DNA from: Candidatus Omnitrophota bacterium
GTDB taxonomy: Bacteria; Omnitrophota; Gorgyraeia; 2-01-FULL-45-10
Assembly: GCA_903843285.1 (NCBI GenBank)
Contig: CAIMPC010000025.1
Span: 1-54,529 of the forward strand
Length of the DNA stretch: 54,529 bases
Direction of reading: 5' to 3'
Below, piece after piece: positions 43,545 through 51,984 of the stretch (within the stretch, counting starts at the first letter, position 1; every line of letters begins with the position of its first letter). Below the pieces are notes generated by a model, which saw only the letters and a list, made by a program, of their open reading frames with translations, had not been told where the DNA came from and did not search any database. The position numbers and the translations under genes are program-made.

Positions 43545-45254
43545 TTACCGGGTTTTTATGAAGTCCCAGGGTAAGATTTCGTTTTCCTTTCTCGGCCTAA
43601 AAACATAAAAAGATCCATCTGCGTCGGCATGCTTAAGAGCCGATTGCCATATGTCAAATTTAAAATGCTCCTGCCAGCCGTCAAATCTCGCTCCCGACTT
43701 CCAGGCTTCATGTATAACCCTTCCTAATCTTCTATCGCCTCTGGATAGAGCCGCTTCGAGAAAACTTTTATCGAAACGGTTAAAATCAATATTTATTAAT
43801 TTGGAGCGAATACTACTTCTTAGTATATCGCGCTTGCCATTCAGCGATTCCATACTATCCATGACTTCCCGCTCAAAGTACGTATGCGGTTTAGGGACGA
43901 ATGCATTGATGCTCGCCGTCACCTGGGCCGGGCGCCCATCGATCTCTCGCTTGAGATTGGATATCTTATTTATAAGCTCGACTATACCGGCAATGTCTTC
44001 ACCGGTCTCGCCCGGGATGCCTATCATAAAATATAACTTAACCTTTCGCCATCCCTTCTTAAAAGATTCTGAAACGGTTTCGAATAATTGTTCTATTTTA
44101 ATATTTTTATTTAGCGCTTTTCTCAGTCTCTGGCTTCCGGCCTCCGGCGCAAAAGTCAGCCCCGACTTCTTTATCTCCGATATTAAAGCGGGTATATCTT
44201 TCAATGAATCTTCGATGCGAAGCGATGGAACGGAAAGCGACACACCATGACGGCAGAATTCTTTATTCAGGCTTGCAATAATCTCATGCAGTTCGGAGTG
44301 GTCTGCGCTCGATAGCGACAGTAGCGACATCTCATCGTAACCGGTTGAGCTATATGCCTCTTTGGCAATACGCCGGATTGTTGCGCCGGAACGTTCTCGG
44401 GCAGGCCCATAAGCAACGGTTGCCTGACAAAATTTACATGTGTGCTTACATCCTCTCATTATCTCTATCGCTATGCGATCGTGTATAATGCCGATATTAG
44501 GCACGATCTGGTCGACGGGATAAAAGGCATTATCGAAATCCATCACTACCCTCTTCTCGATCTTAGCCGGAAGACCTTCCTCGGAAGGCAAAAAAGATTT
44601 GATCGTGCCATCCTCGTTATATTCAATTTTGTATAGCGACGGAATATATACGCCTTTTATCTTGGCCAATTCTCTTAATATCTCAACGCGTTTTTTGCTT
44701 CCGGTAGCCCGCGATCTTTTATAGATATCAATTATCTCGCCTATCGCATCCTCACCATCACCTATAAGAAATAGATCGATAAATTCGGCGATAGGTTCAG
44801 GGTTGTAGACTGACGGCCCTCCGGCGATAATTAGCGGATCGGAATCGGTTCTGTCCGAACTTTTGAGAGGGATTCCACCGAGATCGAGCGTATTTAATAC
44901 GTTTGTATAGGATAGTTCGTAGGCAAGACTGAAACCTATTATATCGAACTGTCCTATCGGCCTTCGCGACTCCAGGCTAAAGAGGCTGACCCCGTTATCC
45001 CTCAGCACCTTTTCAAAATCAACCCATGGTGAGAAGACACGCTCGCAGAGACAATCAGTACGCTTGTTTAATATCCCGTAAAGTATCTTGATCCCGAGAT
45101 AGCTCATGCCCACTTCGTAGACATCAGGGAATGCCAGCAGGACCTTAACCTTGTCATCGGTCCATTCCTTGCGAACAGCATTCCACTCTCCGCCGATATA
45201 TCTTCCCGGCTTCTGTACAGTCAAGAGCAGCTCGTTAAGTTTATTATTATCCAT
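43545..45254 (-). CDS. B12-binding-type radical SAM protein (TIGR03960 family)
   Basis: The protein has an N-terminal B12-binding-like fold (KVLLAFPDVYEVGMSYLGIK), then a radical SAM domain with the cluster motif RGCKHTCKFCQA (CxxxCxxC), and late motifs FAPEAGSQRLR and KLYFMIGIPGETGED. This is TIGR03960. Its partner family TIGR03936 is usually fused or adjacent but here lies at 27340-27702 beside rng. I chose ATG 45254 (MDNNKLNELLLTVQKPGRY); an upstream TTG at 45290 lacks a ribosome site. The reaction is unknown. Confidence 0.87.
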   Translation of the reverse strand: MDNNKLNELLLTVQKPGRYIGGEWNAVRKEWTDDKVKVLLAFPDVYEVGMSYLGIKILYGILNKRTDCLCERVFSPWVDFEKVLRDNGVSLFSLESRRPIGQFDIIGFSLAYELSYTNVLNTLDLGGIPLKSSDRTDSDPLIIAGGPSVYNPEPIAEFIDLFLIGDGEDAIGEIIDIYKRSRATGSKKRVEILRELAKIKGVYIPSLYKIEYNEDGTIKSFLPSEEGLPAKIEKRVVMDFDNAFYPVDQIVPNIGIIHDRIAIEIMRGCKHTCKFCQATVAYGPARERSGATIRRIAKEAYSSTGYDEMSLLSLSSADHSELHEIIASLNKEFCRHGVSLSVPSLRIEDSLKDIPALISEIKKSGLTFAPEAGSQRLRKALNKNIKIEQLFETVSESFKKGWRKVKLYFMIGIPGETGEDIAGIVELINKISNLKREIDGRPAQVTASINAFVPKPHTYFEREVMDSMESLNGKRDILRSSIRSKLINIDFNRFDKSFLEAALSRGDRRLGRVIHEAWKSGARFDGWQEHFKFDIWQSALKHADADGSFYVFRPRKENEILPWDFIKTR

Positions 45255-45315
45255 AATCCATTCGTTCGTAAATTTTTTCGAATTACCCAAACCTATGGCG
45301 AAAAATCTCCCAGCC

Positions 45316-45756
45316 CTACTCCCTATACGGCTGGAGGAGCTTGATAAGTTCGGGCTTCACTTTATAGCCGTATTTTACAGCGAGATCGCAATGCTCGATG
45401 GCAAGATCATATTTCTCTAAAGTATAATATGCTACCGCGAGGTTGTTGTGGGCCGTGGCATTCTTCGGATCCAATGCTACCGCCCTCTCGCATAGCTCAG
45501 CGGCCTTTTCAAAATTACCCTTTTTCACCTGTATCGCGGCAAGGTTCACGTAGATGCCGGGATTATCAGGATCCCGCTCCAGCATGCGGCAATAAAGATC
45601 TGCGGCCTCCTCGTGCATTCCTGCTTTCTCATAAGAGATGGCCGCGCTACTACTGGTCTTCAGTCTTTCGGTTGTATGTTTTAACTTCCACGCGGTGAAG
45701 CCGAGGATTATCAGGATTATTATTGAGACGGATAGGATGATGCGGGAGAGTTTCAC
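45316..45756 (-). CDS. Membrane-anchored TPR protein
   Basis: The 146-residue protein has an N-terminal membrane anchor (about 5-24) followed by about three TPR units (EKAGMHEEAADLYCRMLERD, NLAAIQVKKGNFEKAAELCE, NLAVAYYTLEKYDLAIEHCD). No catalytic motif. It lies 5 bases after the SpoIID-like gene and probably acts as a small scaffold in the envelope; its partner is unknown. Confidence 0.75.
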   Translation of the reverse strand: MKLSRIILSVSIIILIILGFTAWKLKHTTERLKTSSSAAISYEKAGMHEEAADLYCRMLERDPDNPGIYVNLAAIQVKKGNFEKAAELCERAVALDPKNATAHNNLAVAYYTLEKYDLAIEHCDLAVKYGYKVKPELIKLLQPYRE

Positions 45757-45761
45757 TAAGG

Positions 45762-46934
45762 CTACAGCTTATTCTTAATAGAATCTATAGTCGCTACCTC
45801 TGCGCCGGGATAATAATATTTCAGGATCTCTTCGGCTTTTTTCCCCTGAGAGGCCATGCCGAAAGCTCCCCACTGGCACATCCCTACTCCGTGTCCCCAT
45901 CCCCGGCCATCTATGATAAGGCTTCCAAACTTCACCGATATATCAAATTTGGTGCTCCGCAGATCGTTCGGACCTATCAACTGCCGAAAATCTTTTCCGG
46001 TCAGAATGATCGAGACGCCGGCGTTATCTTTTATCTCCATCTTATCTACACGGCCTGACTGATTTTTTGACATAATATTTACCGATACGATTTTGCCTAT
46101 CTTATAACCGCTCTCGGATAACTTCCGCTCCAGCGACCAGAGAGGCATCTCCTTAGTCCATTTATAGTGGGGTGATCGCGCGCAAAAACTGCACTCGACC
46201 CCGCGAAGCGGCGGCATATTGACGCTCCACAGGTTGTAACCGTTTTCCGTATGGCCGGCGCAGGTCGCGTGATAATATGCCGGCAACAGATCTCCGTTAT
46301 ACACCAGCACCTTCCCCTTTGTTACATTCACGGCCATCGTAGTCGACCATCTCTCAGATGTACTGCCTCCGTACACCTGCGAGTATATATCGCTGCGCAG
46401 GTCGTATGGCTGCATCTTATTCTGCCTGGCCTGATAGAGAGCAAAAGATCTGGCAGCTATCGCCTGGGCCTTCAACACCTCCATGGGCCAACGATGCGAA
46501 ACTTCATGATATAGCACCCCGTAAAGGTAATCATCCAGGCTTATATCGTTTACCAATATCAATTTACCGTTATCTTTTCTTACTATATCCACATCTCCCC
46601 TAAAAAGCCTGCCGCCAACGTATATCCTGGCCTTACCCTCGGCCTTAATCTTTATACCGCCCATCTTTAATTCTTTCGCTCCGAGCATAACTCCATCCTT
46701 TGTGCCCGATACCGTAGTTGCAAGCCTTGGACCGCTCATCAATACCCTGTCGGAATTAAGGGCGAGGATCTTATATGTATCCTTGACCGATATGTATATA
46801 GACTCTTTATCGTCCATTATACAGACGCGAATAATAACAGGCTCCGTAGTGCCGGCATCAAGCGCTAATGCGCGGAAACCGAACATCGACATGATCAAAC
46901 AGCATAAAACCATCGACCTGAGCACTTTCGTCAT
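45762..46934 (-). CDS. SpoIID/LytB-domain protein
   Basis: SpoIID-type proteins are lytic transglycosylases that cut denuded peptidoglycan. From ATG 46934 the protein has a signal peptide (MTKVLRSMVLCCLIMSMFG), a beta-rich part, and the SpoIID core LDDYLYGVLYHEVSHRWPME, LKAQAIAARSFAL and the late GRGWGHGVGMCQWGAFGMA. The conserved Glu of the HEVSHRWP region is the likely catalytic residue. This start overlaps the queH stop by 4 bases; an upstream start would lie inside queH. It suggests a peptidoglycan wall, outside any sporulation context. Confidence 0.88.
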   Translation of the reverse strand: MTKVLRSMVLCCLIMSMFGFRALALDAGTTEPVIIRVCIMDDKESIYISVKDTYKILALNSDRVLMSGPRLATTVSGTKDGVMLGAKELKMGGIKIKAEGKARIYVGGRLFRGDVDIVRKDNGKLILVNDISLDDYLYGVLYHEVSHRWPMEVLKAQAIAARSFALYQARQNKMQPYDLRSDIYSQVYGGSTSERWSTTMAVNVTKGKVLVYNGDLLPAYYHATCAGHTENGYNLWSVNMPPLRGVECSFCARSPHYKWTKEMPLWSLERKLSESGYKIGKIVSVNIMSKNQSGRVDKMEIKDNAGVSIILTGKDFRQLIGPNDLRSTKFDISVKFGSLIIDGRGWGHGVGMCQWGAFGMASQGKKAEEILKYYYPGAEVATIDSIKNKL

Positions 46935-47494
46935 TTCTTCTTTTCCTTGCCGTGGGCGGACGCCTTCTTCTCGAGTCTCTCTTTTTCCGAGAATATACAG
47001 CCGCAATAGTTCTGGCAATATATTGCTTTAGACTTTGCTTCTCCAAGCGCCTTTTTAAATCCGGGCCTGAAGTCTTCATAATAGAATTTGATCCCGGCCT
47101 TCTGCGCAACATCTTCGGCTATATTTTTTATAACATCGTGATCCTGGTATGGGCTTCCCAGAAGAGTGGTCGTGAAAGCCTCGAAACCGTTCTCTTTGGC
47201 AAACTTCGCGCTCTCTTCAAGCCTCATCCACCAGCACATCGGGCATCTGTTCTCAGGTTTTTCGTTATAATTTACAAATTGGAAATATTTTTCCAGGTCA
47301 TACTCCCCGGCCATCAAATTTATACCAACCTCTTTAGAATATTTATCGGCCTCCTCCTTGCGCTTAAGATATTCCGAGTAAGGATGAATATTGGGATTGT
47401 AATAATATCCGGCGATACGATGCCCCTTGGCCTCTATAGATTCTATCGGATAGATCGAGCAAGGCGCACAGCAGATGTGAAGCAAAATATTCAT
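46931..47494 (-). CDS. queH: Epoxyqueuosine reductase QueH
   Basis: QueH carries out the last step of queuosine tRNA modification, reducing epoxyqueuosine; it replaces QueG. The 187-residue protein has the paired cysteines LLHICCAPCS (8-9 and 12), RCPMCWWMR, and the late YCQNYCGCIFSE that bind iron and sulfur. A Lys-rich tail follows. It starts 25 bases after ruvB and is coupled to the SpoIID-like gene. Confidence 0.93.
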   Translation of the reverse strand: MNILLHICCAPCSIYPIESIEAKGHRIAGYYYNPNIHPYSEYLKRKEEADKYSKEVGINLMAGEYDLEKYFQFVNYNEKPENRCPMCWWMRLEESAKFAKENGFEAFTTTLLGSPYQDHDVIKNIAEDVAQKAGIKFYYEDFRPGFKKALGEAKSKAIYCQNYCGCIFSEKERLEKKASAHGKEKKK

Positions 47495-47519
47495 TAGTCA
47501 ATACCGTTAAAATCTGTTT

Positions 47520-48623
47520 TCAAAGTAATTTCTTTTCGGCAAACGAGCTATTCGAGATTCCCATGTGAGCATATGCCGGCTTAGTAAGCTCTCTTCCGCG
47601 CGGCGTCCTTTTCAGAAAACCTATCTTCAGCAGAAAAGGCTCCACGACATCGACTATGGTGTCAGGTTCCTCATTCATCGTTGCGGCTATCGATTCTATT
47701 CCGACAGGTCCTCCGCCGAACGACTCGTGCATAACGCTTATCACTTTTCTGTCGACGTTATCGAGACCCATGCTATCTATCCCGTGCGCCTTAAGAGCTT
47801 CCTCGGTGAAATCCTTAGTAATTCTGCCGTCCTTCTTCACCTGTACCCAGTCACGCACGCGACGCAGGAGCCTGTTCGCCACACGCGGAGTTCCTCTGGC
47901 GCGGCGGGCTATCTCTAAAGCCGCGGACTCCTCCATCGGTATATTTAATATCTTCGCAGAGCGAGTTATGATCGTCACCAGATCCGCCACGTCATAGAAC
48001 TCCAGGTGATATAATATCCCAAAACGCGATCTCATCGGCGCTGTCAATAGTCCGGAGCGTGTCGTAGCGCCAATCAGAGTAAACGGTTTTAAATTGAATT
48101 TATAAGTCTTCGCATACGGCCCTTTATCCATTATCACGTCGATCTCGTAATTTTCCATCGCCGGATATATATACTCTTCTACCGTAGTAGACAGCCGGTG
48201 TATCTCATCTATGAACAGGATGTCGCCGGCCTCTAAATTTGTGAGTATGCCTACCAGGTCTCCCGGACGCGCTATTGCCGGACCGCTGGTAGTAGTTATG
48301 CGCGTGCCCATCTCATGGGCGATAATATTGGCAAGCGATGTCTTGCCCAATCCCGGAGGGCCTGAGAGCAGTGTATGTTCCATGGGTTCGCCGCGCTTTT
48401 TAGCGGCATCGAGAGAGACCTTAAGATTATCGACGACGCCGCTCTGGCCTATGAATTCTTTTATCTTTGAAGGGCGGAGCGATATATTTACTATCGCATC
48501 TTCTTCCGTCTCGCTTACTATAAACGCCGCATCCCTTCCGGACGGTTTCTTCAAACCGCTAAGATCTTGTTCCAAATCTATCTTATCCCTGCCTTGCTTT
48601 GGCATATCCTTAGGGCTTGTCAT
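47520..48623 (-). CDS. ruvB: Holliday junction helicase RuvB
   Basis: RuvB is the hexameric motor of branch migration. The 367-residue protein has Walker A GPPGLGKT (88-95), Walker B ILFIDEIHRL, sensor GATTRSGLL and a winged-helix end (TPRGRELTKPAYAHMG). The N-terminus is about 20 residues longer than usual. It overlaps ruvA by 4 bases. Confidence 0.97.
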   Translation of the reverse strand: MTSPKDMPKQGRDKIDLEQDLSGLKKPSGRDAAFIVSETEEDAIVNISLRPSKIKEFIGQSGVVDNLKVSLDAAKKRGEPMEHTLLSGPPGLGKTSLANIIAHEMGTRITTTSGPAIARPGDLVGILTNLEAGDILFIDEIHRLSTTVEEYIYPAMENYEIDVIMDKGPYAKTYKFNLKPFTLIGATTRSGLLTAPMRSRFGILYHLEFYDVADLVTIITRSAKILNIPMEESAALEIARRARGTPRVANRLLRRVRDWVQVKKDGRITKDFTEEALKAHGIDSMGLDNVDRKVISVMHESFGGGPVGIESIAATMNEEPDTIVDVVEPFLLKIGFLKRTPRGRELTKPAYAHMGISNSSFAEKKLL

Positions 48624-49261
48624 TTTATATTCAACCTTACTTTGGACCCCTTATAAACCTCGTTCAATATCTCTTCGCAGTTCGAGGCCTTTGGATTACG
48701 CTTAATGGCTAAATCAACCATATCGCGCGCCTCATTCCTCTTATACTGCAACTGCACCAAAAGATTCACTGCCTCGTCTTTTATGTCCTCTTTCAGCTCG
48801 GTAAGATCCTCTGAAGATGCATCCTGAATAAGCCCGAATTTCCCTACTTTGCCCTGCAATTTAGCGATGATTTCGCGCGCCTTCTGCTCACCGATTCCCG
48901 GCATCGTCTTCAATGTCGCTATATCGCCGCTGTCTATAGCGGAGGCGATCATCGAGAACGGCCTGACGAGCGCCCTGCAGGCGGCCTTAGGGCCAACGCC
49001 GGATACCGAAATAAAATGTTCAAAGAATTCCTTTTCGATTTCATTTAAAAATCCTACGAGCACCGGCACGGCCTTAGACGGGTCCATCTGATAATAGTGA
49101 TAGGTGGTTATGGTAATATTTCCGTCCTCACCCACGGCTTTATCTATCCCCTTAATTACTGCCGCGGGCATCATCACTTCGTAGGATATGCCTGCGCCTG
49201 CGTCAACTATGACGCTAAGCTGTTTCTTCTTCCGTATCTTCCCCGATATGTATGCTATCAT
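48620..49261 (-). CDS. ruvA: Holliday junction binding protein RuvA
   Basis: RuvA holds the four-way junction for RuvB. The 213-residue protein has an OB domain (1-65: MIAYISGKI), two HhH motifs (FEHFISVSGVGPKAACRAL and LKTMPGIGEQKAREIIAKL) and a C-terminal domain that contacts RuvB (about 155-200). Overlaps with both ruvC and ruvB by 4 bases show tight coupling. Confidence 0.97.
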   Translation of the reverse strand: MIAYISGKIRKKKQLSVIVDAGAGISYEVMMPAAVIKGIDKAVGEDGNITITTYHYYQMDPSKAVPVLVGFLNEIEKEFFEHFISVSGVGPKAACRALVRPFSMIASAIDSGDIATLKTMPGIGEQKAREIIAKLQGKVGKFGLIQDASSEDLTELKEDIKDEAVNLLVQLQYKRNEARDMVDLAIKRNPKASNCEEILNEVYKGSKVRLNIK

Positions 49262-49746
49262 GTCCGAGCCTTCATCAAATCGTCTTTTGAATAGCAGTAA
49301 GTTATAGCCATTGCCAGAGCATCGCTAACATCGACTGGCTCCGGTAAGCGCTTTAATTTCAATAGCCCCTGAACCATGCGCTGGACCTGTACTTTAGATG
49401 CATGCCCATTGCCTGTTATTACTTTTTTGATCCTCGTGGATGGATAATTGACCAATTTGACATCAAATTTGCCGCAGACAAGGCACGCCATTGCGCGCGC
49501 GTGAGCCATCAATATTGCGGTAGTAGGATGCTTGTAATGTGAATATATCTTTTCCAGAACCAAAACCTCGGGACGATGTTCTTCAATTATCTCCGATATC
49601 TCATTAAATATCTTCGTAATTCGCTCCTGAACCGGCGTCTTAGATTTGGTCTTTATTATACCCGCTTCGATCACCCGAAAACTATCGCCATCTATTACGC
49701 CGTATCCTGTGGTACCTAACCCCGGGTCCACTCCGAGTATTCTCAT
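49258..49746 (-). CDS. ruvC: Holliday junction resolvase RuvC
   Basis: RuvC cuts Holliday junctions. The 162-residue protein keeps all four catalytic acids: Asp 7 (MRILGVDPG), Glu 65 (VLVLEKIYSH), and Asp 139 and Asp 142 (PVDVSDALA). It overlaps yebC by one base (TAATG) and ruvA by four. The yebC-ruvC-ruvA-ruvB order is common. Confidence 0.97.
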   Translation of the reverse strand: MRILGVDPGLGTTGYGVIDGDSFRVIEAGIIKTKSKTPVQERITKIFNEISEIIEEHRPEVLVLEKIYSHYKHPTTAILMAHARAMACLVCGKFDVKLVNYPSTRIKKVITGNGHASKVQVQRMVQGLLKLKRLPEPVDVSDALAMAITYCYSKDDLMKART

Positions 49747-50483
49747 TATTCCTTTATCAGATCATCCGGTATATCAAAATTAGCGTAGACATGCTGTACG
49801 TCTTCGTGATCTTCCAGAGCATCTACGAGATCCAGAACCTTCTTAGCATCATCGCCTTCCACTTTCACGGTCGACTTAGGCAATAATGTAATCTCGGCAT
49901 CTTCCACCGCTATCTTATTATCCTCAAGGGCCTTCTTTACCTTAAAGAAGTCGACAGGGGCGGTCTTGACCGCAAAATTTTCATCTTCTACGACCAAATC
50001 TTCCGCCCCAGCATCGAGGGCTATACCCATCAGCTTGTCCTCATCGATCGTATTTTTGTTTATTACAAAGTAGCCTTTCTTTTCGAACATCCAGCTCACC
50101 GAGCCGGCCCCGGCCATATTACTGCCTCGCTTAGAAAATATGGTCCTGATCTCGCTTGTGGTTCGGTTCTTATTATCGCTTACACCTTCGATAAATATTG
50201 CCACGCCACCGGGGCCGTAACCTTCCAGCGTTATATCCTCGTAACTTACGCCCTCCAGTTCACCCGTACCCTTCTTAACCGCACGATCTATGTTATCGGA
50301 CGGCATACTCGCTTCTTTTGCGCGCTCTATAGCTACCCTCAGCCTTGGATTGGCTTCAGGCTTACCTCCGGATCTGGCCGCTATAGTTATTTCTTTTATT
50401 AATTTTGTAAAGAGCGATCCGCGCTTTGCGTCAGTTGCCGCCTTTTTATGCTTAATCGTCGCCCATTTTGAATGTCCGCTCAT
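49746..50483 (-). CDS. yebC: YebC/TACO1-family protein
   Basis: YebC proteins help ribosomes at difficult sequences such as proline runs and are also described as transcription regulators. The 245-residue protein starts MSGHSKWATIKHKKAATDAK and contains RAKEASMPSDNIDRAVKKGT and GYGPGGVAIFIE, the family signatures. It is the first gene of the ruv operon with a promoter at 50542-50569. Confidence 0.96.
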   Translation of the reverse strand: MSGHSKWATIKHKKAATDAKRGSLFTKLIKEITIAARSGGKPEANPRLRVAIERAKEASMPSDNIDRAVKKGTGELEGVSYEDITLEGYGPGGVAIFIEGVSDNKNRTTSEIRTIFSKRGSNMAGAGSVSWMFEKKGYFVINKNTIDEDKLMGIALDAGAEDLVVEDENFAVKTAPVDFFKVKKALEDNKIAVEDAEITLLPKSTVKVEGDDAKKVLDLVDALEDHEDVQHVYANFDIPDDLIKE

Positions 50484-50541
50484 CTCATTCCTCCACTTCC
50501 ACTTTTTTAGTTGGTTTCGCTTTTTATTATTACATCAGGAT

Positions 50542-50569
50542 ATTATAAGGCAGATAGCCCAAAAGTCAA
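50542..50569 (-). promoter_or_regulatory. Promoter of yebC-ruvCAB
   Basis: TTGACT (50564-50569), 16 bases, perfect TATAAT (50542-50547) on the minus strand, about 55 bases before yebC. Confidence 0.78.
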
Positions 50570-50605
50570 GCTAATATGCGGGTCGGTAATTTGTCTATTT
50601 TAGCT

Positions 50606-50860
50606 CTATTTATACCTTAGTTTCATGGCCAGAATATAGCTTGCCAATACAAACGTAACACCATTTGCGATTATTACGGGCCAGCTACTTATAAAAATTC
50701 CGTATATAAACCACAGGAGAACTCCGCACACAAATATTACGTACATAGGTAGCGACAGGTCCTTAGTGTGCTTAGTGCGGTACACCTTAACTACCTGCGG
50801 CAAAAAAGATACGGTCGTACATATTCCCGCTATCGTTGCAAACAGATTTGCTTTATTCAT
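50606..50860 (-). CDS. SemiSWEET-type sugar transporter
   Basis: The 84-residue protein has three membrane helices (about 4-24, 38-56, 61-80) and the PQ-loop motif FLPQVVKVYRTKHTKDLSL in helix 1. SemiSWEETs work as dimers and move sugars such as sucrose or glucose across the inner membrane without energy input. It follows the small secreted-protein gene by 9 bases and probably shares its promoter at 51132-51160. Confidence 0.9.
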   Translation of the reverse strand: MNKANLFATIAGICTTVSFLPQVVKVYRTKHTKDLSLPMYVIFVCGVLLWFIYGIFISSWPVIIANGVTFVLASYILAMKLRYK

Positions 50861-50869
50861 CTGTTAATA

Positions 50870-51109
50870 CTACTGATCCTGCTGGGACTCGTGAGCTTGA
50901 GGACCGCCAGAAACCTTGGTATCATCCCACTCGATCTGGGCGTTAGAATTTGACGGCGCCCTGACATTTCCGTCCTCGGCTTGCTCTACCGCCTTCTCTG
51001 CGAACTGATCGGCATTTTCTATCGCTCTTTGTGCCGGAGATGATACGCAGATAACCAGGCTTACCAAAAATACCGCTATACAACTATACATCAATTTTCT
51101 ATTTTCCAT
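50870..51109 (-). CDS. Small secreted protein, family A (79 residues)
   Basis: From ATG 51109 the protein has a signal sequence (MENRKLMYSCIAVFLVSLVI) and a mature part with the words ENADQFAEKAVEQA and IEWDDTK. The start is set by GGGAGGGAG just before this ATG; that ribosome site would lie inside the coding part if the upstream ATG 51121 were used. It is a clear relative of the protein at 51698-51970, which has NNAQQFQEKAVKSA and IKWTDKTK. Function unknown. Confidence 0.75.
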   Translation of the reverse strand: MENRKLMYSCIAVFLVSLVICVSSPAQRAIENADQFAEKAVEQAEDGNVRAPSNSNAQIEWDDTKVSGGPQAHESQQDQ

Positions 51110-51131
51110 ACTCCCTCCCATGTTATGTATT

Positions 51132-51160
51132 ATGATATTACCTGTCGGACTTTATATCAA
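51132..51160 (-). promoter_or_regulatory. Promoter of the small secreted protein / SemiSWEET genes
   Basis: TTGATA (51155-51160), 17 bases, TATCAT (51132-51137) on the minus strand. It lies back to back with the plus-strand promoter of the PilZ gene. Confidence 0.65.
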
Positions 51161-51184
51161 GCAGAATCTAAAAGCGATTTTGCA

Positions 51185-51213
51185 TTGCCATTTCGGAGTA
51201 TTCATGGTATATA
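51185..51213 (+). promoter_or_regulatory. Promoter of the PilZ gene
   Basis: TTGCCA (51185-51190), 17 bases, TATATA (51208-51213) on the plus strand, about 20 bases before the transcript's AGGAG site. Confidence 0.6.
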
Positions 51214-51240
51214 TTCATCAGGAAAGGAGCGCTGAATAAT

Positions 51241-51618
51241 ATGGATCGTGAAGATAAGAGGGAATTTTTTCGTTACAGCTGTGATAAGCCTATAACATTC
51301 AGAATACTTCTGTCACCAAAACAGGGGGGCTCGAAGCCTGATATGGTTAGCGGTATATCACAAAACTTGAGCGCATCCGGAATATTATTTAAGAGCGATA
51401 TCCTGCCGGAGATATCGAGCGTACTCGAACTTAATCTCGATTACCGCACCACCAGCATCTGCCGGGAGATCGAAAAAAATGCTATGACGGTCGATGATAA
51501 GCTAATAGGCAAGGTAGTTAGGCTCGAATCGACCGAGGACGGTAAATACAACGTCGGAGTGGCGTTCATAAAGAAGAGTGAGCGTCTTCCTCCCGAAATA
51601 AAAGATATCCTTAAATAA
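51241..51618 (+). CDS. PilZ-domain c-di-GMP-binding protein
   Basis: The 125-residue protein is a single PilZ domain. The two ligand motifs are intact: RxxxR as REFFR (residues 7-11) and NxSxxG as NLSASG (42-47). PilZ proteins bind c-di-GMP dimers and alter pili, motility or polysaccharide output. AAGGAG lies 11 bases before the ATG, a rather long gap. It is the only confident plus-strand gene and is followed by a strong terminator. It is about 8 kb from the pilus operon, so a link to pili is inferred. Confidence 0.9.
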   Translation: MDREDKREFFRYSCDKPITFRILLSPKQGGSKPDMVSGISQNLSASGILFKSDILPEISSVLELNLDYRTTSICREIEKNAMTVDDKLIGKVVRLESTEDGKYNVGVAFIKKSERLPPEIKDILK

Positions 51619-51645
51619 ATACCGATTAAATAATTATTATACAGT

Positions 51646-51680
51646 AAAATACCCGGGTATCATCGCCCGGGTATTTTTTT
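51646..51680. terminator. Bidirectional intrinsic terminator
   Basis: AATACCCGGG / CCCGGGTATT is a perfect stem with an 8-base loop, flanked by A-run and T-run, so it can end the plus-strand PilZ gene and the minus-strand gene at 51698-51970. Confidence 0.9.
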
Positions 51681-51697
51681 ATTAGATCTTCTGGATA

Positions 51698-51970
51698 TTA
51701 TTTTGTAGGTTCGCCCACTGAAACATTTACAAAACTATAAATATCCCGTTTATCGGCATCATGTTTCTCGGCCTTCGTCTTATCCGTCCATTTTATGCCG
51801 GGGCTATTGTGGTCGAGGTTTCTGTTCCCTGAGGTCTGCAGTGCCGACTTAACGGCCTTCTCCTGAAACTGCTGCGCGTTATTTATCGGCCCGGCCATGG
51901 ACACACCGCATAACGCCACGCATGAAGTAAACAGAATCGCTAAAGCCAAAGTACGAATACTCCTACCCAT
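51698..51970 (-). CDS. Small secreted protein, family A (90 residues)
   Basis: A signal peptide (about 1-26, ending VSMAG) is followed by NNAQQFQEKAVKSA and IKWTDKTK, the same pattern as the protein at 50870-51109, so the two are paralogues. The rest is polar and charged. GAGGAGGG precedes ATG 51970. It follows the 24-residue basic peptide gene by 14 bases, probably in one mRNA, and is ended by the terminator at 51646-51680. Function unknown. Confidence 0.75.
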   Translation of the reverse strand: MGRSIRTLALAILFTSCVALCGVSMAGPINNAQQFQEKAVKSALQTSGNRNLDHNSPGIKWTDKTKAEKHDADKRDIYSFVNVSVGEPTK

Positions 51971-51984
51971 ACTCGAACCCTCCT

